DNA of 9,507 nt. It comes from Fibrobacterota bacterium. GTDB lineage: Bacteria; Fibrobacterota; Chitinivibrionia; Chitinivibrionales; JANQEN01. Numbering within the stretch: position 1 is the stretch's first letter; the number at the start of each line of letters is the position of its first letter. The position numbers and the translations under genes were made by a program. A model generated the notes under the pieces. It had not been told where the DNA came from and ran no database searches. It saw only the letters and a list, made by a program, of their open reading frames with translations. This document shows, piece by piece, positions 7,286-9,507 of this stretch. The stretch spans positions 1 through 9,507 of the forward strand of contig JAUXBV010000083.1 of assembly GCA_030619215.1 (NCBI GenBank), written 5' to 3'.

Positions 7286-7696
7286 TTATAAATCTTTATG
7301 ATATTTTTCCCATGCACGTTGAACAGTTTTTTTAAGCCTGGGCTTTTTAAACTCGAAGGGTTTGAAAAAAATTGGATATTTTCGCTTTGTATTAATTTTC
7401 ACTAAAGTATGTTTGGGGTTGTAGCCAAAACCGGTGATGAGTGCTATTTGAGAGGGGATACGTTTTTCTTTTAATTTTTTTATAAACTCGTAGCCGTCTA
7501 AATCCGGCATTGCAATATCGGTTATAATAAGAAAGAAGACTTTTTTCTGAAGCTGCTTGAAAGCCTCTGATGGCGAACTGACGGTTACTGCCTTCCACCT
7601 GTGGGACTCCAGGTATATTTTAAGAAGATCAAGAACATCGGTTTCGTCATCAACGATAAGAATATTTCTATTCCTCTTCTTTTTTGAAAAGCTCAT
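7286..7696 (-). CDS. Single-domain response regulator (receiver only), downstream copy
   Basis: A 136-residue CheY-like receiver with no output domain. Seen: acidic pocket D16/D17, phosphoacceptor D60 in TDIAMPDLDG, switch Thr T88 in LITG, and conserved Lys K112 in FFKPF, so it should be phosphorylatable. Its beta4-alpha4 region is unusual: the common GADDYLxKP segment is replaced by TGFGYNPKH (88-96) and a basic stretch up to KYPIFFKPF. A basic N-terminal extension (KKKRNRN at 5-11) precedes the first strand. The gene starts inside the end of the upstream receiver gene, with a 29-bp overlap and no strong Shine-Dalgarno, so translation is probably coupled. Without an effector domain it must act by protein contact, for example on the KaiC-like ATPase, on a kinase elsewhere, or as a phosphate shuttle. 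The stop codon is 15 bp from uvrA. Confidence 0.92.
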   Translation of the reverse strand: MSFSKKKRNRNILIVDDETDVLDLLKIYLESHRWKAVTVSSPSEAFKQLQKKVFFLIITDIAMPDLDGYEFIKKLKEKRIPSQIALITGFGYNPKHTLVKINTKRKYPIFFKPFEFKKPRLKKTVQRAWEKYHKDL

Positions 7697-8048
7697 TTAT
7701 TTTATCTATCAATTCTTGTTTACCAAAGGGCTTAGTAATATAACCATCGGCATTCATTACATGCAATCCTACCATGGCATCAAATTCTTCCGATTTCGCC
7801 GTAAGGATTGCAATCGGCACCCTGTCAAACTCTTTATCTTTTCTCAGCTGCTTGAATATTTCCCAGCCATCGATCTTTGGCATTGATAGGTCTAAGAGAA
7901 TGGCATCCGGTTTATAGCTTTTCGCTGTGTCGATAGCTGCCAGAGGATCCAGTATGGACTCAACGGTATAGGCTTCTGTTTCAAGAACAAGCTTTACAAG
8001 TTCCGCAATGTCCATGTCATCTTCAATAACAAGTATTTTTCTTTTCAT
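7668..8048 (-). CDS. Single-domain response regulator (receiver only), upstream copy
   Basis: A 126-residue CheY-like receiver. Seen: acidic pocket D10/D11 in VIEDDMD, phosphoacceptor D53 in LLDLSMPKIDG, switch Thr T83 in ILTAK, and Lys K106 in ADGYITKPF. It is a canonical, complete receiver and ends soon after the last helix (KINELFKKEEE), so there is no DNA-binding or enzymatic output. The start ATG at 8046-8048 is supported by AAAGGAT at 8062-8056; the stop codon of the preceding membrane-protein gene (TAA, 8063-8061) overlaps this ribosome site. It overlaps the next receiver gene by 29 bp. The two receivers differ clearly in sequence, so they are not a recent duplication. Phosphorylation would need a histidine kinase, which is not encoded in this window. 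Confidence 0.94.
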   Translation of the reverse strand: MKRKILVIEDDMDIAELVKLVLETEAYTVESILDPLAAIDTAKSYKPDAILLDLSMPKIDGWEIFKQLRKDKEFDRVPIAILTAKSEEFDAMVGLHVMNADGYITKPFGKQELIDKINELFKKEEE

Positions 8049-8060
8049 TGTATCAATCCT

Positions 8061-8378
8061 TTAGTTCTTAAAAATTTCCGAAAAAAGCCACTTCCAGTAT
8101 TGTAAACAAGCAAAAACAGAGATAAAACCAGCCACAAAACGCATTAACATGGTAATTGTATGCGTTACATTATTTGAAAGCGAAAAAAGTTTATTAGTTG
8201 TAATGGTGTTTACAATTGCTGCTGCAATAATGCATGCCACGCCGGTATATAAAAGTTTATAAAATGCAGGTTTTTTTAGCGCCTCTCCAAGCCGTTTGCT
8301 CAGGTAAGCGATGATCATAAGAATGATTATTACAGAGATGTCAAGAAAAAAGACATTTTGAATATTGAGTAATGTCAT
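8061..8378 (-). CDS. Small three-helix membrane protein, second of a tandem pair
   Basis: A 105-residue integral membrane protein of unknown function. Predicted helices lie at about 9-27, 42-60 and 72-93. The loop after helix 1 (SKRLGEALKKP) and the C-terminus (KWLFSEIFKN) are basic and so probably cytoplasmic, giving an N-out, C-in topology. The start chosen is the ATG at 8376-8378, which overlaps the stop of the preceding gene as ATGA and has AAAAGAG upstream. The frame is open further to 8444, but that would overlap the upstream gene by 70 bases. No enzymatic or receptor motif is recognised. Its size, helix number, charge pattern and a shared IIAYL stretch before the basic loop resemble the protein just upstream, suggesting two halves of one membrane unit. 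It sits between a KaiC-like ATPase and two receivers, so a role in sensing or membrane anchoring is inferred. Confidence 0.82.
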   Translation of the reverse strand: MTLLNIQNVFFLDISVIIILMIIAYLSKRLGEALKKPAFYKLLYTGVACIIAAAIVNTITTNKLFSLSNNVTHTITMLMRFVAGFISVFACLQYWKWLFSEIFKN

Positions 8379-8686
8379 TTTCGAACTCTTTTCATAGTAA
8401 GAAAAAGAATAATGGAATTCCATGCGGAAGCTATGCTTCCACACAGGAGAAACAGCGTTCTTATGATCTTGCAGAGGCTACCATCGCCCCTTGAAATGAA
8501 GAGGCATGGAATTACCACTAATAAAAAAAGTATCGCTAATAAAAAACCGGATCTCGTCGATGTTTGATTGAATTTTTTACGGTAGAAGGATGAGATAAGG
8601 TAGGCAATTATATTAAAAAAGATAAAACAGAGAATATAACCGGCAAGTAACAGTGTGTAAAGATTCCAGGAAAGAGTCATTATCAC
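8375..8686 (-). CDS. Small three-helix membrane protein, first of a tandem pair
   Basis: A 103-residue integral membrane protein of unknown function. Predicted helices lie at about 9-33, 46-65 and 73-97. Basic residues after helix 1 (YRKKFN) and at the end (KRVRK) suggest N-out, C-in topology. The GTG at 8684-8686 overlaps the stop codon of the KaiC-like gene as GTGA, a classic coupled start. ATG at 8678-8680, two codons later, is an alternative (101 residues). Purine-rich sequence in the end of the ATPase gene (GGGAAGAAGAAAAA) can serve as ribosome site. The gene ends in a further 4-bp overlap with the second membrane-protein gene, so the ATPase and both membrane proteins are probably made in fixed proportion. 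No known domain was recognised. Confidence 0.82.
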   Translation of the reverse strand: MIMTLSWNLYTLLLAGYILCFIFFNIIAYLISSFYRKKFNQTSTRSGFLLAILFLLVVIPCLFISRGDGSLCKIIRTLFLLCGSIASAWNSIILFLTMKRVRK

Positions 8687-9459
8687 TTTTTCTTCTTCCC
8701 AAATACGTTAATAAAGGCATCCTGGGGAGTATAATGAGTTATTCCGCTCATTATTCCTTCCCGGCCGCTGAATGTCGATTCTACCTCTATGCCGTTTTTT
8801 GTACATACGAATTGATGTATACCCTTGTGATGGTCACTGCCTCTCATTTTCAGTATGATGAGAGCCTTCTGTATAGAGCTGTCAACTTCAACATAGCGAA
8901 GGAGAAAATAGGAATCGACTATAAACGGTATTTTGCTGGTTACCTGACTCATATGCCCCAGGAGGCTGTCGTTTTCGCGCAGAAGAATACTGGTAACATT
9001 TTCCCGTTTCAGGGCGTTTATAAACGTTTTCTCTTTTTCGCGAAGGTCAATGCTGTCGATTGCCAATGATTCAAAATGAGTTATGCTGTCAATCACTACC
9101 CGTTTAACGTTCATTTCTTCCATGAGCGTTACAAACTCCCCATCCATCTTATCGAATTCTGTTAAAACGGTTTCGGGATCTGAGAAAATAATTCGTAAAC
9201 GTCCCTCTTCTTCCAGCTTTTTAAAGTCCCAGCCGAATTCCAGTGCATCGCGGTAATATTGCTTTGGAAATTCTTCAAAGGTAATGATAAGTCCGGGCTC
9301 GTCATAGTTAACAATCCCGTTATAAATAAACTGCATTCCCAGTGTTGTTTTTCCGGTGCCGGGAGCTCCCTCAATAAGGTTTGCAGTATTTGGTAAAAAG
9401 CCTCCGTACATCATTTCATCAAGTACTTTTATTCCTGTTGGGATTCTTTTCATATTCAT
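8683..9459 (-). CDS. Single-domain KaiC/RAD55-like RecA-fold ATPase
   Basis: A cytoplasmic ATPase of the KaiC/RAD55 group of RecA-like proteins (COG0467 type). With ATG at 9457-9459 as residue 1 it is 258 residues. Seen: the entry motif IPTGIKVLDEMMYGGF at 6-21, Walker A GAPGTGKTT at 31-39, catalytic glutamates in TFEE (E62/E63), Walker B VVIDS ending near D124, and the KaiC-typical KMRGSDHHKGIHQF at 204-217, in which basic residues reach the neighbouring subunit's ATP; such proteins usually form hexamers. It has one ATPase domain, whereas cyanobacterial KaiC has two and carries its Ser/Thr phosphosites in the second, so a clock role is not supported. The tail is very basic (GKKKK). The frame could start at a TTG (9471), but the ATG with GGAT upstream is preferred. 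First visible gene of the operon; it overlaps the next gene by 4 bp. Upstream, only 48 bp are in the window, with a TATAAC hexamer but no matching -35. Confidence 0.93.
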   Translation of the reverse strand: MNMKRIPTGIKVLDEMMYGGFLPNTANLIEGAPGTGKTTLGMQFIYNGIVNYDEPGLIITFEEFPKQYYRDALEFGWDFKKLEEEGRLRIIFSDPETVLTEFDKMDGEFVTLMEEMNVKRVVIDSITHFESLAIDSIDLREKEKTFINALKRENVTSILLRENDSLLGHMSQVTSKIPFIVDSYFLLRYVEVDSSIQKALIILKMRGSDHHKGIHQFVCTKNGIEVESTFSGREGIMSGITHYTPQDAFINVFGKKKK

Positions 9460-9507
9460 AGTTAGATCCAATGGTTATAAAAATGTTTAATAATTAAAGT
9501 TTTTCCG

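Noticed and set aside
7298..7405. A 35-codon + strand frame (ATG at 7298) preceded by a perfect AAGGAGG at 7279-7285
   Set aside because: It is antisense to the end of a well-supported receiver gene, the spacing of 12 bases is long, and the peptide is only a shadow of the receiver's coding bias. The AAGGAGG is discussed instead as CCTCCTT before uvrA.
8379..8444. Extended N-terminus for the second small membrane protein
   Set aside because: It would overlap the upstream gene by 70 bases and add a soluble, irregular stretch. The ATG at 8378 gives an ATGA overlap and a better ribosome site.
8653..9069. 138-codon open frame on the + strand
   Set aside because: It lies opposite the KaiC-like ATPase gene, whose motifs are unmistakable. 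The antisense frame has no recognisable features or ribosome site.
8683..9459. A circadian clock system based on the KaiC similarity
   Set aside because: There is one ATPase domain only, no KaiA or KaiB gene, and no second-domain Ser/Thr phosphosites.
9460..9471. TTG start for the KaiC-like ATPase
   Set aside because: An ATG four codons later has GGAT at a suitable distance, and KaiC-like domains begin right after it. The TTG lies within that ribosome-site region.
1..9507. CRISPR arrays, insertion sequences, attachment sites, tRNA or rRNA genes
   Set aside because: No spaced direct repeats, transposase or integrase motifs, terminal inverted repeats or tRNA-like folds were recognised by eye on either strand.

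Overview
The window is a stretch of bacterial chromosome with moderate to low GC, dense coding and AT-rich gaps. No phage, transposon, CRISPR, tRNA or rRNA feature was seen. A lipobox-bearing lipoprotein, an apparent periplasmic Cache sensor and a nucleotide-sugar dehydrogenase suggest a Gram-negative (diderm) bacterium. The KaiC-like ATPase with stand-alone receivers and the small RWYD-motif protein vaguely recall Omnitrophota/PVC or deltaproteobacterial-type genomes, but the phylum cannot be fixed from this sequence.

Layout. Three genes read rightward on the + strand from the left end. They are a long UDP-glucose/GDP-mannose dehydrogenase family protein (257-1942), a 95-residue protein with an internally repeated RWYD(R/K)D motif (2116-2403), and a two-helix membrane protein with an apparent Cache-like sensor and a long Lys/Ala-rich linker but no output domain (2583-3587). 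Gaps of about 175 bp separate them, so they may be independent transcription units.

All remaining genes read leftward and are packed tightly, consistent with one operon running from the right edge to a rho-independent terminator at 3620-3650. In order of transcription they are: a single-domain KaiC/RAD55-like ATPase, two small three-helix membrane proteins, two receiver-only response regulators, uvrA, a small lipoprotein, and a stand-alone NifU C-terminal-domain (Nfu-type) Fe-S protein. Junctions are 4-bp GTGA and ATGA overlaps, a 12-bp gap, a 29-bp overlap, then gaps of 15, 20 and 45 bp.

How they may work together. The first five genes look like one signalling module: an ATP-driven KaiC-family switch, a membrane component split into two similar small subunits, and two phosphoacceptor proteins. 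No histidine kinase and no DNA-binding output are visible. This module is the most interesting part of the window. Downstream uvrA (nucleotide excision repair, two ABC ATPase modules and zinc fingers) and nfu (Fe-S cluster carrier) are housekeeping genes that appear to share its transcript. Whether that link is functional or only positional cannot be decided here.
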